A DNA stretch of 61,655 bases, taken from assembly GCF_016902345.1 (NCBI RefSeq), contig NZ_JACJLR010000017.1, forward strand, positions 1 to 61,655, given 5' to 3'. Source of the DNA: Mediterraneibacter glycyrrhizinilyticus (GTDB taxonomy: Bacteria > Bacillota > Clostridia > Lachnospirales > Lachnospiraceae). Shown piece by piece: positions 39,785 to 49,002 of this stretch. Every line of letters begins with the position of its first letter. Position 1 is the first letter of the stretch. The translations under genes were made by a program, and so were the position numbers. The notes beneath the pieces were generated by a model, which worked only from the letters and a program-made list of their open reading frames with translations, had not been told where the DNA came from and made no database searches.

Positions 39785-40711
39785 TTAATTTATTTTATCT
39801 TCTTTTCCTATCTGCAGAATTTCGCTCAGATCGAGCCCGGTCTGATGTGAAATCAGTTCCGGACTTGTGCCGTTTTTGAGCATTGTCTGGATCAAACTCT
39901 TCTTTCCCTGTTCAATGCCCTGCGCAAGCCCCTGTTCCATACCCTGATCTATCCCCTTTCGCATCCCGCGTCGAAGTGCGCTGTTCATCTGGGAATTATA
40001 ATCACGGATCGCTTTTTCACGGGCTTCATATTCCAGCTTGGCCTGCTCATCAGCACTGAGCCGCTCCAGTTCTCTGTACGCTTCTTCGATGTACTCATCC
40101 GTCTTTGCCATATCTTCAAACTCCTTTCGGGACTTCCCACCGAGAAAACGCATCCAGTTGATGATGTCACTGCTGTTTGTCAGATCATCCGGAAGTTTCC
40201 TGAGTTCCAGGATCTGGATCTCCATAAGATCAGTATACTTTTTGCCTGTCTTTTCATCGCAGAAGGAGATCGTACGGTAGCAGTCCTCATCATCGCTAAA
40301 ATGAATGAAATCCAGGATGCTTACGTGGATGCATTTCTTTAGATTTTCGTACGGATCCCCTTTCTTCAACTGCCCTGTAAAGATCTTGCTCAGATAGAAC
40401 AGGATCCTGGCGTCCCAGTATTCAAAGTATGCCACCTGCATTTCCATATCGATCTGTTGTCCGTCTTCCATCAAAACGCGAACATCAAGAACGCCCAGCT
40501 TGTCATTGAGAGAATCCTGTCGGAGGATTGTCGGAAGCAGAGTGGTTTCGCGTATCGTTTTCGGATCGATATTTAAAAGAGCGGCGATAAAGCCTTTCCG
40601 CACTTTAGGGTTGTTCATCAAACCCTTGAAGCATATGTCCACAGTGGGAAGCATGATAAAATTGTCGGTGTCGTGTTTGTTTCCTTTGTGAATGTTTCTT
40701 GCATCAGTCAT
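39785..40711 (-). CDS. Rpn-type PD-(D/E)XK nuclease family transposase-like protein
   Basis: A 308-residue protein of the PD-(D/E)XK nuclease family transposase (Rpn/PDDEXK_2) group. The N-terminal core shows FKGLMNNPKVRKGFIAALLN (split), Asp76 in LGVLDVRV and Glu90-x-Gln92 in IDMEMQV, matching the D...ExQ catalytic pattern; YWDARILFYLSKIF follows. Residues about 240-272 are a Gly-x-x-x-Gly type repeat (RKGIDQGMEQGLAQGIEQGKK, in parts), typical of the family tail. The start is ATG 40711 with AAAGGAGAACAAC. Rpn proteins promote recA-independent recombination in E. coli; no inverted repeats flank this gene. Confidence 0.8.
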   Translation of the reverse strand: MTDARNIHKGNKHDTDNFIMLPTVDICFKGLMNNPKVRKGFIAALLNIDPKTIRETTLLPTILRQDSLNDKLGVLDVRVLMEDGQQIDMEMQVAYFEYWDARILFYLSKIFTGQLKKGDPYENLKKCIHVSILDFIHFSDDEDCYRTISFCDEKTGKKYTDLMEIQILELRKLPDDLTNSSDIINWMRFLGGKSRKEFEDMAKTDEYIEEAYRELERLSADEQAKLEYEAREKAIRDYNSQMNSALRRGMRKGIDQGMEQGLAQGIEQGKKSLIQTMLKNGTSPELISHQTGLDLSEILQIGKEDKIN

Positions 40712-40994
40712 GTTGTTCTCCTTTCCTGCATGTGTCTCAACACATATAGGAATAAGAGACTTTCCGCTTTTATTTTATCATATCTGAAAGATGAGTCAAA
40801 GGAATAGTCTGAATTTCCTGTAGCGTATGTATTGATCCACTTTGCTTATACATCTGTCATTTATCGGGACCATGCCCTGAGTTCGGGCTCCGAAAATGAG
40901 AAGTGTACCGCATCTGGTGTGCGGCAGGGGTAATAGATTCGTGAGACGGAAAGAAACCCGTCTCGATGAAAAGATGATATCATATGTTTTTGAA

Positions 40995-41014
40995 AGTATA
41001 AATTGTTTTATACT
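40995..41014. promoter_or_regulatory. Palindrome over the probable yitT promoter
   Basis: AGTATAAA (40995-41002) and TTTATACT (41007-41014) form a palindrome whose right arm contains a TATACT -10 (41009-41014), 40 bp upstream of the next gene. It could be an operator or coincidence of AT-rich promoter sequence. The rest of 40712-41053 contains only short hairpins (such as GAGACGG/CCGTCTC near 40942-40963). Confidence 0.35.
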
Positions 41015-41053
41015 GCACATACTATTGATGATAAAAAACAGGTGTGGTGATCA

Positions 41054-41938
41054 ATGAGAACTGAGAGAACAAGCGAACGATCCAGAAAGAAGATCGATCT
41101 AAAAAATATAGGGGCAGACCTCCTCTACGATATTGCCGGCAGTATCCTCTATGCTGCCGGTATTTATACCTTCGCAGGAAATGCCGGCTTTGCCCCGGGA
41201 GGCGTATCCGGTCTTGCCCTCCTTTTAAATCATCTGACAGGATTTCCTGTGGGAACGATGACACTTCTGTTTAACATCCCTCTTGTTGTGATCAGCTATA
41301 AGACCGTGGGGAAGCAGCTTTTGCTGAAGAGTGCGAAGACGATGGTGATCTCATCCCTGTTCCTGGATGTTGTGTTTCCGTTTACGCCAATGTATGAGGG
41401 GAATCGGATGATGGCAGCGGTTTACTCGGGGATCTTTCTGGGAGCCGGCATGGCTCTGTTCTATGTGCGGGGATCATCTTCCGGTGGAATTGATTTTCTT
41501 GCTCTGACGATCAAGAAAAAGAGGCCCCACCTGTCGATCGGAGTGATCACCCTCCTTATCGACCTGGCAGTGATCTTCCTGGGATGGCCGGTGTTCGGCG
41601 ATGTGGATGCGGGACTCTACGGTGTGGCGTCGACCGGCGTCTCCACGATCGTGATCGATAAGATCCTGTATGGGTTTGGGGCGGGGACGCTTGCGATCAT
41701 TGTCACGGGAAAGGGAAAGCAGATCTCGGAGCGGATCGGCGAAACAGTGAAGCGCGGAGCTACATCCATTCCGGCTATGGGCGGATATACGGGACAGAAG
41801 AAAGATGTGCTGCTCTGCGCATGCTCTAAGGCGGAGGCATACCTGATCAGAAATGCTGTGGAGGAAGTGGATCAGGAAGCATTTCTTATGTTTACCGAGA
41901 CAAGTGAGGTGTTCGGAGAAGGATTCAAAATAAAATGA
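41054..41938 (+). CDS. YitT family membrane protein
   Basis: A 294-residue protein with the two-domain YitT layout. The N-terminal membrane part (about residues 20-205) has five or six hydrophobic segments with the conserved GFAPGGVSGLALLLN and VRGSSSGGIDFLA loops. The C-terminal soluble DUF2179 domain (about 215-294) includes ATSIPAMGGYTGQKK and ends EVFGEGFK. Likely a transporter of unknown substrate. AGGTGTGGTGATCA precedes the ATG. A large hairpin with long loop (GCCGATCCGCC 41956-41966 and GGCGGATCGGC 42013-42023, then GCGTTTT) may end its transcript. Confidence 0.87.
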   Translation: MRTERTSERSRKKIDLKNIGADLLYDIAGSILYAAGIYTFAGNAGFAPGGVSGLALLLNHLTGFPVGTMTLLFNIPLVVISYKTVGKQLLLKSAKTMVISSLFLDVVFPFTPMYEGNRMMAAVYSGIFLGAGMALFYVRGSSSGGIDFLALTIKKKRPHLSIGVITLLIDLAVIFLGWPVFGDVDAGLYGVASTGVSTIVIDKILYGFGAGTLAIIVTGKGKQISERIGETVKRGATSIPAMGGYTGQKKDVLLCACSKAEAYLIRNAVEEVDQEAFLMFTETSEVFGEGFKIK

Positions 41939-42098
41939 CAGCTTAGTCTGAAAGAGCCGATCCGCCGCATTGAACAGCTGCTCAGTGGAGCGAGGAGACC
42001 CGGTCATATGCAGGCGGATCGGCGCGTTTTCTGGTCCCTGAAGTATGATGAGAATGGCAGCAGAGCGAATCCGCTAAAAGAATTGCTTCTGCATTGGG

Positions 42099-42269
42099 TT
42101 GACATAAGAAAATATATCTGCTATATTACATTTAGAACACGGAAGAGTATAACATGGAAATAGTGTTCTGCCGATGGACGTTCCGGAGAGGGAAGGAAGA
42201 TTGACGATACAGCAGGTAAAATTAAAGTACAGGTTTCTGACCCCGGGATGTTCCCGAGGTTTTCTTTTT
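42099..42269 (+). ncRNA. Candidate small RNA or attenuated leader upstream of the DnaJ-like gene
   Basis: Promoter TTGACA (42099-42104), 17-nt spacer, TATATT (42122-42127). The transcript would open with a hairpin AGAACAC (42134-42140) / GTGTTCT (42163-42169), and end at ACCCCGGG (42240-42247) / CCCGAGGT (42253-42260) followed by TTTTCTTTTT. No coding sequence fits in the implied ~135 nt. It may be an independent small RNA or a leader whose terminator controls the DnaJ-like gene 100 bp on. No known riboswitch family was recognised. Confidence 0.5.
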
Positions 42270-42368
42270 GATGGGAGGATCAGAGCAGGCTCGGCGTCTG
42301 CTCAGCAAAGAGTGACCGGAGTTACAGGGAAACGATGACAGAAATGATCTGATAAGAGGGTGATGGAT

Positions 42369-43430
42369 ATGGCAGCGAAAAGAGATTATTATGAAGTGCT
42401 CGGTCTGACAAAAGGAGCGGACGGAGCAGCGATCAAAAAAGCATACAGGAAATTGGCGAAAAAATATCATCCGGATATGAATCCGGACAATGCAGAGGCA
42501 GAAAAAAAATTTAAAGAGGTCACAGAGGCGTATAATGTCCTGAGTGATCCAGAAAAGAAGAAACTGTACGATCAGTTTGGGCATGCGGCGTTCGACGAGA
42601 GCGGAGCAGGCGGCGGGGCTTATGGAGATTCATATGGCGGCACGTACTATCAGTCTTACAGAGGACCCGGCGGCGGATACAGGGAGTATCATTTTGAGGG
42701 CGGCAATATGGACGATATGTTCAATGATATATTCGGTGATATTTTCAACCGCGGGAAATCCCAGGGATTCAGCGGAGGGGCCAGAGGAGGCTCCAGGGAC
42801 GGCTTTGAAGACGGAGGATTCCGGAACGGAGGTTTCGGCGGCAGCGGTTTTTACAGCGGATTTGGCGGAGCCGATTTCAAGGCAAAAGGGTCGGACCTGC
42901 ATACTGAAGTGACCGTAGGATTTGATGAAGCTGCGTTTGGATGCGACAAGATCATCCGTCTCCAGGACCCGGCAAGCGGGACAGTACAGTCGCTGAAGGT
43001 TCATATCCCTGCGGGGATCGACTCCGGCAAGAGCGTCCGTCTGAGAGGCAGGGGGATGCCGGGAACGAACGGGGGAGAAAACGGGGATCTTCTCCTGAAG
43101 GTCCAGGTGGCTGAGAAACCCGGATATGAGCGGAAAGGAATGGATGTGTACACCATGGTGAATGTTCCGTTTACTACGGCGGTCTTCGGCGGAGAAGCGG
43201 TGGTCAGTACCTTATATGGAAATGTGCTGTGTAAGATAAAGGAAGGAACACAGTCCGGAACGAAGATCCGCCTGCGGGGAAAAGGGATTGTCTCCATGAA
43301 AGATCCTTCTGTACACGGTGATCAGTATGTGACCGTACAGATCGAAGTGCCCAAGTATCTGAATCCTGCGGCAAAGCAGAAACTCAAAGAGTTTGAGGCA
43401 GCATGCGCCGGAAAGGCAAGAACAGCATAA
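42369..43430 (+). CDS. DnaJ-like co-chaperone without zinc finger (CbpA type)
   Basis: About 353 residues. The J domain covers about residues 5-70 with HPD in [11 protein letters not shown] Gly/Phe/Tyr-rich region (about 75-175) follows, then two substrate-binding beta domains including [19 protein letters not shown] (in parts). The CxxCxGxG zinc-finger repeats of true DnaJ are absent, so it resembles CbpA/DjlA-class partners of DnaK. The start is ATG 42369 ([12 protein letters not shown]) because AGAGGG is 8 nt upstream; GTG 42360 and ATG 42363 lie too close. No dnaK, grpE or CIRCE element is near. Confidence 0.88.
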   Translation: MAAKRDYYEVLGLTKGADGAAIKKAYRKLAKKYHPDMNPDNAEAEKKFKEVTEAYNVLSDPEKKKLYDQFGHAAFDESGAGGGAYGDSYGGTYYQSYRGPGGGYREYHFEGGNMDDMFNDIFGDIFNRGKSQGFSGGARGGSRDGFEDGGFRNGGFGGSGFYSGFGGADFKAKGSDLHTEVTVGFDEAAFGCDKIIRLQDPASGTVQSLKVHIPAGIDSGKSVRLRGRGMPGTNGGENGDLLLKVQVAEKPGYERKGMDVYTMVNVPFTTAVFGGEAVVSTLYGNVLCKIKEGTQSGTKIRLRGKGIVSMKDPSVHGDQYVTVQIEVPKYLNPAAKQKLKEFEAACAGKARTA

Positions 43431-43445
43431 AAAAGATGATATAAG

Positions 43446-43525
43446 ACACTGTGCAGTATCTAAAGATTCGTTGCGGACAAGTAACCTTGAAAGAAGCGGC
43501 GGAAGATGTGCACAGTGTTTTTATT
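43446..43525 (+). terminator. Probable terminator after the DnaJ-like gene
   Basis: ACACTGTGCA (43446-43455) pairs with TGCACAGTGT (43509-43518), then TTTTTATTT. The loop is unusually long (53 nt) and may be folded further. Confidence 0.6.
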
Positions 43526-43629
43526 TGCCTTCCGATAAGTAATTTGATATGATAGGGGAGAGGTCAGGGCACTGACTTGTTTATGCATTTAAAATTCAGA
43601 AATATTATGAGGAGAGGACGGAAAAGTAT

Positions 43630-44070
43630 ATGAAGATTGGAATAGGAAACGACCATTCAGCTCTGGAGATGAAGGCGGAGATCATAGAATTCCTGAAAGA
43701 AAAAGGACATGAAGTTGTGGATTATGGGACCAATTCATCGGAGAGCTGTGACTATCCGGTTTATGGAGAAAAGGTGGCCCGGGCTGTTGTGGCAGGAGAA
43801 GTGGAACAGGGCATCCTGATCTGTGGTACAGGCCTGGGAATCTCTATTGCGGCGAACAAGGTAAAGGGGATCCGGGCGGCAGTCTGTAGCGAGCCATTTA
43901 CGGCAAAGATGGCAAGGGCGCACAATAACTGCAATATTCTTGCGTTTGGGGCCAGAGTCGTGGGCGGAGAGCTGGCGAAGATGATCGTTGATACCTGGCT
44001 GAACACAGAGTTTGAGGGCGGACGCCATCAGCGCAGAGTAGACATGATCATGGAGATTGAAGAGAAATAA
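43630..44070 (+). CDS. rpiB: Ribose 5-phosphate isomerase B
   Basis: A 146-residue RpiB/LacAB-family isomerase interconverting ribulose-5-P and ribose-5-P. Characteristic parts are IGNDHSALEMK, the active-site Cys in ILICGTGLGISIAANK, and RAHNNCNILAFGARV. AGGAGAGGACGGAAAAGTAT precedes the ATG. The TAA stop shares one base with the ATG of the next gene. Confidence 0.93.
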   Translation: MKIGIGNDHSALEMKAEIIEFLKEKGHEVVDYGTNSSESCDYPVYGEKVARAVVAGEVEQGILICGTGLGISIAANKVKGIRAAVCSEPFTAKMARAHNNCNILAFGARVVGGELAKMIVDTWLNTEFEGGRHQRRVDMIMEIEEK

Positions 44071-45200
44071 TGCAGTCGTATTATCTTTCACAGTGGATCA
44101 TTTTTTTCTTTATATACAGTTTTGTGGGATGGATCTGGGAAAGCTGCTATGTATCTGCAAAAAAGCGACGCTGGGTGAACCGGGGGTTCATGCACGGCCC
44201 CCTGCTCCCGCTCTATGGTTCGGGGGCAGTGGTCATCCTGATCTTCACCATATCTGTCCGCGGAAATGGTGTGTTGGTCTTTTTTCTGGGGATGTTTGCT
44301 GCGACGGTGCTTGAATATTTTACAGGGACGGCGATGGAGCGTCTCTTCCATGTCAGATACTGGGATTACAGGAATGTGAAGTTTAATCTGAACGGATATA
44401 TCTGTCCGGCGGCGTCTTTCTGCTGGGGGTGTTTTTCTGTGCTGATGACCGAGGTAGTGCATCCGCCGGTGGAACAGGTAGTGCTGGACATCCCGTTGAA
44501 CATTACAGAGTATGCAGCGCTGATATTAAGCATTGTAGCTGCAGTGGATTTTACCCAGTCTTTCAACGAGGCAATGGATATGAGGAATATTCTGACTCAG
44601 TTAGAAGAGAGCAGGCGTCAGATCCGGAAGATGCAGGAACGGCTGAAGGTATCTGCAGAGGGAATCGCGGAAGACTATCGGAAGCGCTCGGAAGAGATGC
44701 TCCAGACAGTATCCGGACAGCGTGCATTGCTGCTTGCGGGGATACGTGAGCGGCGTGAGCTGCAGAAGAAACTGCTGGAGGAGCTGGCTTCCCGGGCTGA
44801 TTTCCTCTTAAAGGAGGAACTTCCGTCCAAAGTGGATGAACTGATCGGCGAAGAGAGACGAAGAGAGCTCTCCGAGATCCGCGACAGTATCTATCGGGAA
44901 TTTCAGAAGATGGGAGAGCGGACAGACAGGCATTACCTGCATGCGGCAAGCCTTTTGAGGAGAAATCCGACTGCGGTTTCGGATCGGTTCAAAGAGGCGA
45001 TAGATGAACTCAGAAGAATGTCAGAAGAGGGAAAATGGATTCCTGAGCGTGAAACAGAAGTGGCAGAAGAATCTGAGATCTCAGGAGAATTTGAGAGCAC
45101 AGAGGAAGTTGAGAACGCCGGGGGATATGAAACCACACAGGGACATGAAAATGCGGGTTCAGATGAAAACAGAGATAATAGTGAGGGTGACAGCAGATGA
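44070..45200 (+). CDS. Putative ABC transporter permease, CmpB type (DUF1113-like)
   Basis: 376 residues. Residues 1-165 contain about five membrane segments with the conserved FVGWIWESCY and YWDYRNVKFNLNGYICP motifs of the ABC_trans_CmpB family. Residues 175-340 are a long charged coiled coil. The tail is acidic and repetitive (SEISGEFESTEEVENAGGYE). Despite the family name there is no ATPase subunit nearby, and the real function is unknown. It overlaps rpiB by 1 nt and nth by 4 nt, so the three genes form one transcription unit. Confidence 0.78.
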   Translation: MQSYYLSQWIIFFFIYSFVGWIWESCYVSAKKRRWVNRGFMHGPLLPLYGSGAVVILIFTISVRGNGVLVFFLGMFAATVLEYFTGTAMERLFHVRYWDYRNVKFNLNGYICPAASFCWGCFSVLMTEVVHPPVEQVVLDIPLNITEYAALILSIVAAVDFTQSFNEAMDMRNILTQLEESRRQIRKMQERLKVSAEGIAEDYRKRSEEMLQTVSGQRALLLAGIRERRELQKKLLEELASRADFLLKEELPSKVDELIGEERRRELSEIRDSIYREFQKMGERTDRHYLHAASLLRRNPTAVSDRFKEAIDELRRMSEEGKWIPERETEVAEESEISGEFESTEEVENAGGYETTQGHENAGSDENRDNSEGDSR

Positions 45201-45832
45201 CAAAGAAACAACGTGCTCTGGAAGTGATCGAGAGACTGAAAAAGGAGTATCCGGATGCGGGATGTACGCTTGATTATGACCAGGCGTGGAAACTTCTGGT
45301 CAGCGTCAGGCTGGCGGCGCAGTGTACGGACGCCCGTGTCAATGTGGTCGTAGAGGGACTGTATGAGAAATATCCGGATGTCAATGCGCTGGCGGACGCG
45401 GATGTAAATGACATCGAGGAGATCGTGCGTCCATGCGGACTTGGGAAGAGCAAGGCGAGAGATATCAGCGCATGCATGAAGATGATCCGGGATGAATACG
45501 ATGGAAAAGTGCCGGATGATTTTGATGCCCTGCTGAAACTTCCGGGAGTCGGGAGGAAGAGTGCTAATCTGATCATGGGCGACGTGTTCGGAAAACCGGC
45601 CATCGTGACGGATACCCACTGCATTCGCCTGGTCAACCGGATCGGACTGGTGGACGGGATCAAGGAGCCGAAGAAAGTGGAAATGGCGCTCTGGAAGATC
45701 ATCCCTCCGGAGGAAGGAAGCGATTTCTGCCACAGGCTGGTGTACCACGGAAGAGATGTCTGTACAGCCAGGACAAAGCCTTACTGCGAGAAGTGCTGCC
45801 TTGCGGATGTATGCAAAAAAGCCGGGGTATAA
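45197..45832 (+). CDS. nth: Endonuclease III
   Basis: A 211-residue DNA glycosylase/AP lyase removing oxidised pyrimidines. The helix-hairpin-helix LPGVGRKSANLI carries the catalytic Lys, and VTDTHC carries the catalytic Asp. A C-terminal 4Fe-4S motif is present as C-x7-C-x2-C-x5-C (CTARTKPYCEKCCLADVC), with one residue more in the first gap than in E. coli. ATGA overlap with the preceding gene. Confidence 0.95.
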   Translation: MTKKQRALEVIERLKKEYPDAGCTLDYDQAWKLLVSVRLAAQCTDARVNVVVEGLYEKYPDVNALADADVNDIEEIVRPCGLGKSKARDISACMKMIRDEYDGKVPDDFDALLKLPGVGRKSANLIMGDVFGKPAIVTDTHCIRLVNRIGLVDGIKEPKKVEMALWKIIPPEEGSDFCHRLVYHGRDVCTARTKPYCEKCCLADVCKKAGV

Positions 45833-45969
45833 ACCGGAATAAACCGGCGAAAAATAAGCAGTGATGAAACAGAAGGCATGGAACCGGTATTAAAGACGGG
45901 GTAAGCCTTGTCTGCTATTTTTGAAATGTGAGGACAATAAAGAAAACTTGATAAAAATTTCTGAAAATA

Positions 45970-45998
45970 TTGACTAACCCTCTCAAAAGTTCTAAAAT
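45970..45998 (+). promoter_or_regulatory. Promoter of the small membrane protein gene
   Basis: TTGACT (45970-45975), 17-nt spacer, TAAAAT (45993-45998), 33 bp before the ATG at 46031. Confidence 0.7.
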
Positions 45999-46030
45999 CT
46001 AGGTAAGCATAGCAGAAAGGAGAGGATACT

Positions 46031-46324
46031 ATGACAGAAGTTTATATCGCAACAATTTTATTGGCGGTCACATTTCTTCTTATCTGCTGGGTTGTTACAG
46101 AATTTCAGATTTATGAGGACAGCCACAGTCTGGAGGATGAGCTGAACAGACCAAGGATGTCATCGAGATTTGCAGCCTGGCGGAACAGGCTCTTCGAGGT
46201 GATGGACAAGGCGAAATATTTTCGTCAGGAGAGTCTGAAGGAGGCAAACAGGACCACATTCCTGTTTGGCATCAAGCGCAGAGATAAAAAAGAAGAAAGC
46301 CGTCTTGCAGGCAGGACGAGATAA
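46031..46324 (+). CDS. Small membrane protein of unknown function
   Basis: 97 residues: one N-terminal membrane helix (about residues 5-24, VYIATILLAVTFLLICWVV), then a cytoplasmic-type basic and acidic tail (SLEDELNRPRMSSRFAAWRNR). No family recognised. It has its own promoter and a good ribosome binding site (AAAGGAGAGGATACT). A strong hairpin follows (46360-46411), separating it from the redox enzyme downstream. Confidence 0.7.
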   Translation: MTEVYIATILLAVTFLLICWVVTEFQIYEDSHSLEDELNRPRMSSRFAAWRNRLFEVMDKAKYFRQESLKEANRTTFLFGIKRRDKKEESRLAGRTR

Positions 46325-46359
46325 TATAAGTTATCGGAAAGTGTATGACAATATCGGGG

Positions 46360-46420
46360 ACTGCCGCAGCAACAGGGATTTTCGCAGAAGCGCCCTCGCT
46401 GCTGCGGCAGTTTCTTTGCC
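46360..46420 (+). terminator. Terminator or attenuator before the flavodiiron fusion
   Basis: ACTGCCGCAGC (46360-46370) pairs perfectly with GCTGCGGCAGT (46401-46411), followed by TTCTTTGCCTTTT. No separate promoter was seen between it and the redox gene at 46464, so read-through control is possible. Confidence 0.7.
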
Positions 46421-46463
46421 TTTTATCAGGGGAGGAACAGTACAGGAAATGGAGGAAAACAAA

Positions 46464-48998
46464 ATGAATAGTGTGAAACTGCGTGAAAACTTTTACTGGA
46501 CAGGCATCATCGACGACAAGCTCAGAGTGTTCGATATCATCATGTACACGGAATTTGGGACAACCTATAACTCCTATGTGATGAAGACCGGAGACAAGGT
46601 CGTATTGTTTGAGACGGCAAAGGCGAAATTCTTCGATGAATATCTGGAAAAGTTAAAAGAGGTCATTGATGTGACAAAGATCGATTATCTGGTGGTCAGC
46701 CATACGGAGCCGGACCACGCAGGAAGCGTGGAGCGGCTTCTGGATTACAGCCCTCAGATGAAGATCCTTGCGACAGGATGCGCCATCGGCTTTCTCAAAG
46801 AGATCGTAAACCGGGATTTTGTGAGTATCGCCGTGCGTGACGGGCAGAAGATGACGATCGGGGAGAGGACGCTGCATTTCCTGTTTGTGCCGAACCTGCA
46901 CTGGCCGGATACCATGTACACCTTTATTGAGGAGGAGCAGATCCTTGTGACCTGCGATTCTTTCGGTTCGCACTACTGTCTGCCGGAAGTGGTCTCCACG
47001 GAGATCAAAAATGAGGAGGATTACCAGAAGGCGCTGAAATACTATTATGACTGTATTATAGGACCCTTTAAGCCGTTCATGCTCAAAGCGCTGGACCGCG
47101 TGGAAGATATGGATATCAGCATGATCTGCACAGGACACGGTCCGGTTTTGGTGGGAGACAGGATCAAAGCGGTCATGAAGCAGTACAGAGAGTGGTCCAC
47201 CCTTGTAAACCCGAATCAGAGAAAGACTGTGATCATGCCTTATGTGAGCGCTTACGGATACACAGGGATGCTTGCCGAGAAGATCGCGGAAGGCGTGCGG
47301 GACAGCGGAGAGATCGACGTGCGGACTTACGACATGGTGGAAGCGGATGCAGCGAAGGTGAATGAAGAACTGCTGTTTGCGGACGGTATCCTGCTGGGAA
47401 CTCCCACCATCGTCGGGGAGGCCCTGAAACCGATCTGGGACCTGACGCTGGGCATGTTCCCGGCAACCCATGGCGGGAAATATGCAGGGGCGTTCGGGAG
47501 CTACGGCTGGAGCGGCGAAGGTGTCCCGAATATCACACAGAGATTAAAGCAGCTGAAGATGAAGGTGTCGGAGGGGTTCCGCGTCCGGTTCAAACCTTCC
47601 GAGGCAGATCTGGTGAGTGCGTATGAGTACGGTTATCAGTTCGGATGCCGAGTCCTTGATAAAGAGCCTGTGAAACCGAAGAAGAAGGGCGCAAGGAGTC
47701 TGGTGAAATGTCTCGTGTGTGGCGAAATCTTTGATTCTTCCCTGGAGATCTGTCCGGTCTGCGGCGTGGGAAAAGAAAACTTTGTCCCGGTGGATGCAGA
47801 AGAGAGCGGTTTTGTCAATAATACAGAAGAGTACTATGTGATCCTTGGAAACGGCGCTGCGGGATTTAATGCGGCAAAGGCGATCCGGGAGAGAGACAAG
47901 ACAGGGGCAGTTATCATGATCTCCAACGAGTCATATCCGGCGTATAACCGCCCGATGCTGACGAAATCGATCGTCGCGGGACTGAGTGCGGAGCAGATCG
48001 CGATTGAAGGTCCGGATTGGTATGAGCAGAACAAGGTATACCAGATGCTCGGAAAGAATATAGCAGAGATCGATATGAAGGCGAAAGAAGTGATCCTGGA
48101 CGATGGTTCTAAAGTACACTTTACGAAACTGATCTACGCTCTGGGAAGCGAGTGCTTTATCCCGCCGATGGAGGGAAGCGGCCTTCCGGAGGTTGTGGCG
48201 ATCCGCAGGCTTTCCGATGTGGAGAAAGTGGAGAAGCTGATGTCGGGGGCAAAGAATGCCGTGGTGATCGGCGGTGGGGTTCTGGGACTTGAAGCCGCCT
48301 GGGAACTGAAAAAAGGCGGTCTTGACGTGAAGGTCCTTGAAGTGGCTCCGGTCCTCATGGGACGGCAGCTTGATGCGGGATCGGCGGAACTTCTGAAAAA
48401 CATTGCAATGCGTAACGGTGTGGAGATCCGCACCGGAGTGAGTGTGGAGGCGATCGAGGGCCCGGAGCACGTGACCGGAGTGAGGATCGCAGGGGGAGAG
48501 ACCTTCCCGGCAGATCTGGTCATCGTCTCTGCGGGAGTCCGGGCGAACGCGGCGCTCGCGGGAACCATCGGGGCAGAGACGGAACGCGGCGTTGTGGTCA
48601 ACGCCCATATGGAGACCAGTGTTCCAGGCGTGTATGCCTGCGGTGACTGTGCCCAGTATCAGGGCGTGAACTATGCGATCTGGCCGGAAGCGGTGGAACA
48701 GGGTAAGACAGCCGGGGCAAACGCAGCCGGAGAGGACCTGGAATACCGGCCTGTGGCAGCCGCCCTCACCTTCCATGGGATGAATACCGCGCTTTTCGCT
48801 GCGGGAGACAATGGGAAGAATCCGAACCTTCTCTATAAGACGGTGGAATTCCAGGACATGGGGAAAGGGCAGTATTATAAGTATTATTTCCTCAACAACA
48901 GACTGTGCGGTGTGATCCTTATCGGGGATCTGTCACAGATGGCGAAGCTGACACAGGACCTTGAGAAACATGCTTCTTATAAAGAAGTGATGGGATAA
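46464..48998 (+). CDS. Class F flavodiiron protein-rubredoxin-NROR fusion
   Basis: An 844-residue three-module enzyme reducing O2 (or NO) to water with NADH. Module 1 (1-250): lactamase-like diiron site H80-x-E82-x-D84-H85 (VSHTEPDHAG), then His in PNLHWPD, Asp in TCDSFGSH and His in CTGHGPV. Module 2 (about 255-395): FMN flavodoxin. Module 3: rubredoxin CLVCG...CPVCG (about 415-450). Module 4 (about 460-844): FAD/NADH rubredoxin reductase with ILGNGAAGFNAA, IGGGVLGLEAAWEL and YACGDCAQ. The complete electron chain on one chain is the class F arrangement of Clostridia. The start is ATG 46464 with GGAGGAAAACAAA upstream. Useful for oxygen tolerance of an anaerobe. Confidence 0.93.
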   Translation: MNSVKLRENFYWTGIIDDKLRVFDIIMYTEFGTTYNSYVMKTGDKVVLFETAKAKFFDEYLEKLKEVIDVTKIDYLVVSHTEPDHAGSVERLLDYSPQMKILATGCAIGFLKEIVNRDFVSIAVRDGQKMTIGERTLHFLFVPNLHWPDTMYTFIEEEQILVTCDSFGSHYCLPEVVSTEIKNEEDYQKALKYYYDCIIGPFKPFMLKALDRVEDMDISMICTGHGPVLVGDRIKAVMKQYREWSTLVNPNQRKTVIMPYVSAYGYTGMLAEKIAEGVRDSGEIDVRTYDMVEADAAKVNEELLFADGILLGTPTIVGEALKPIWDLTLGMFPATHGGKYAGAFGSYGWSGEGVPNITQRLKQLKMKVSEGFRVRFKPSEADLVSAYEYGYQFGCRVLDKEPVKPKKKGARSLVKCLVCGEIFDSSLEICPVCGVGKENFVPVDAEESGFVNNTEEYYVILGNGAAGFNAAKAIRERDKTGAVIMISNESYPAYNRPMLTKSIVAGLSAEQIAIEGPDWYEQNKVYQMLGKNIAEIDMKAKEVILDDGSKVHFTKLIYALGSECFIPPMEGSGLPEVVAIRRLSDVEKVEKLMSGAKNAVVIGGGVLGLEAAWELKKGGLDVKVLEVAPVLMGRQLDAGSAELLKNIAMRNGVEIRTGVSVEAIEGPEHVTGVRIAGGETFPADLVIVSAGVRANAALAGTIGAETERGVVVNAHMETSVPGVYACGDCAQYQGVNYAIWPEAVEQGKTAGANAAGEDLEYRPVAAALTFHGMNTALFAAGDNGKNPNLLYKTVEFQDMGKGQYYKYYFLNNRLCGVILIGDLSQMAKLTQDLEKHASYKEVMG

Positions 48999-49002
48999 CA
49001 GG

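Noticed and set aside
42128..42169. CIRCE heat-shock operator upstream of the DnaJ-like gene
   Set aside because: The inverted repeat AGAACAC/GTGTTCT does not match TTAGCACTC-N9-GAGTGCTAA and has the wrong spacing.
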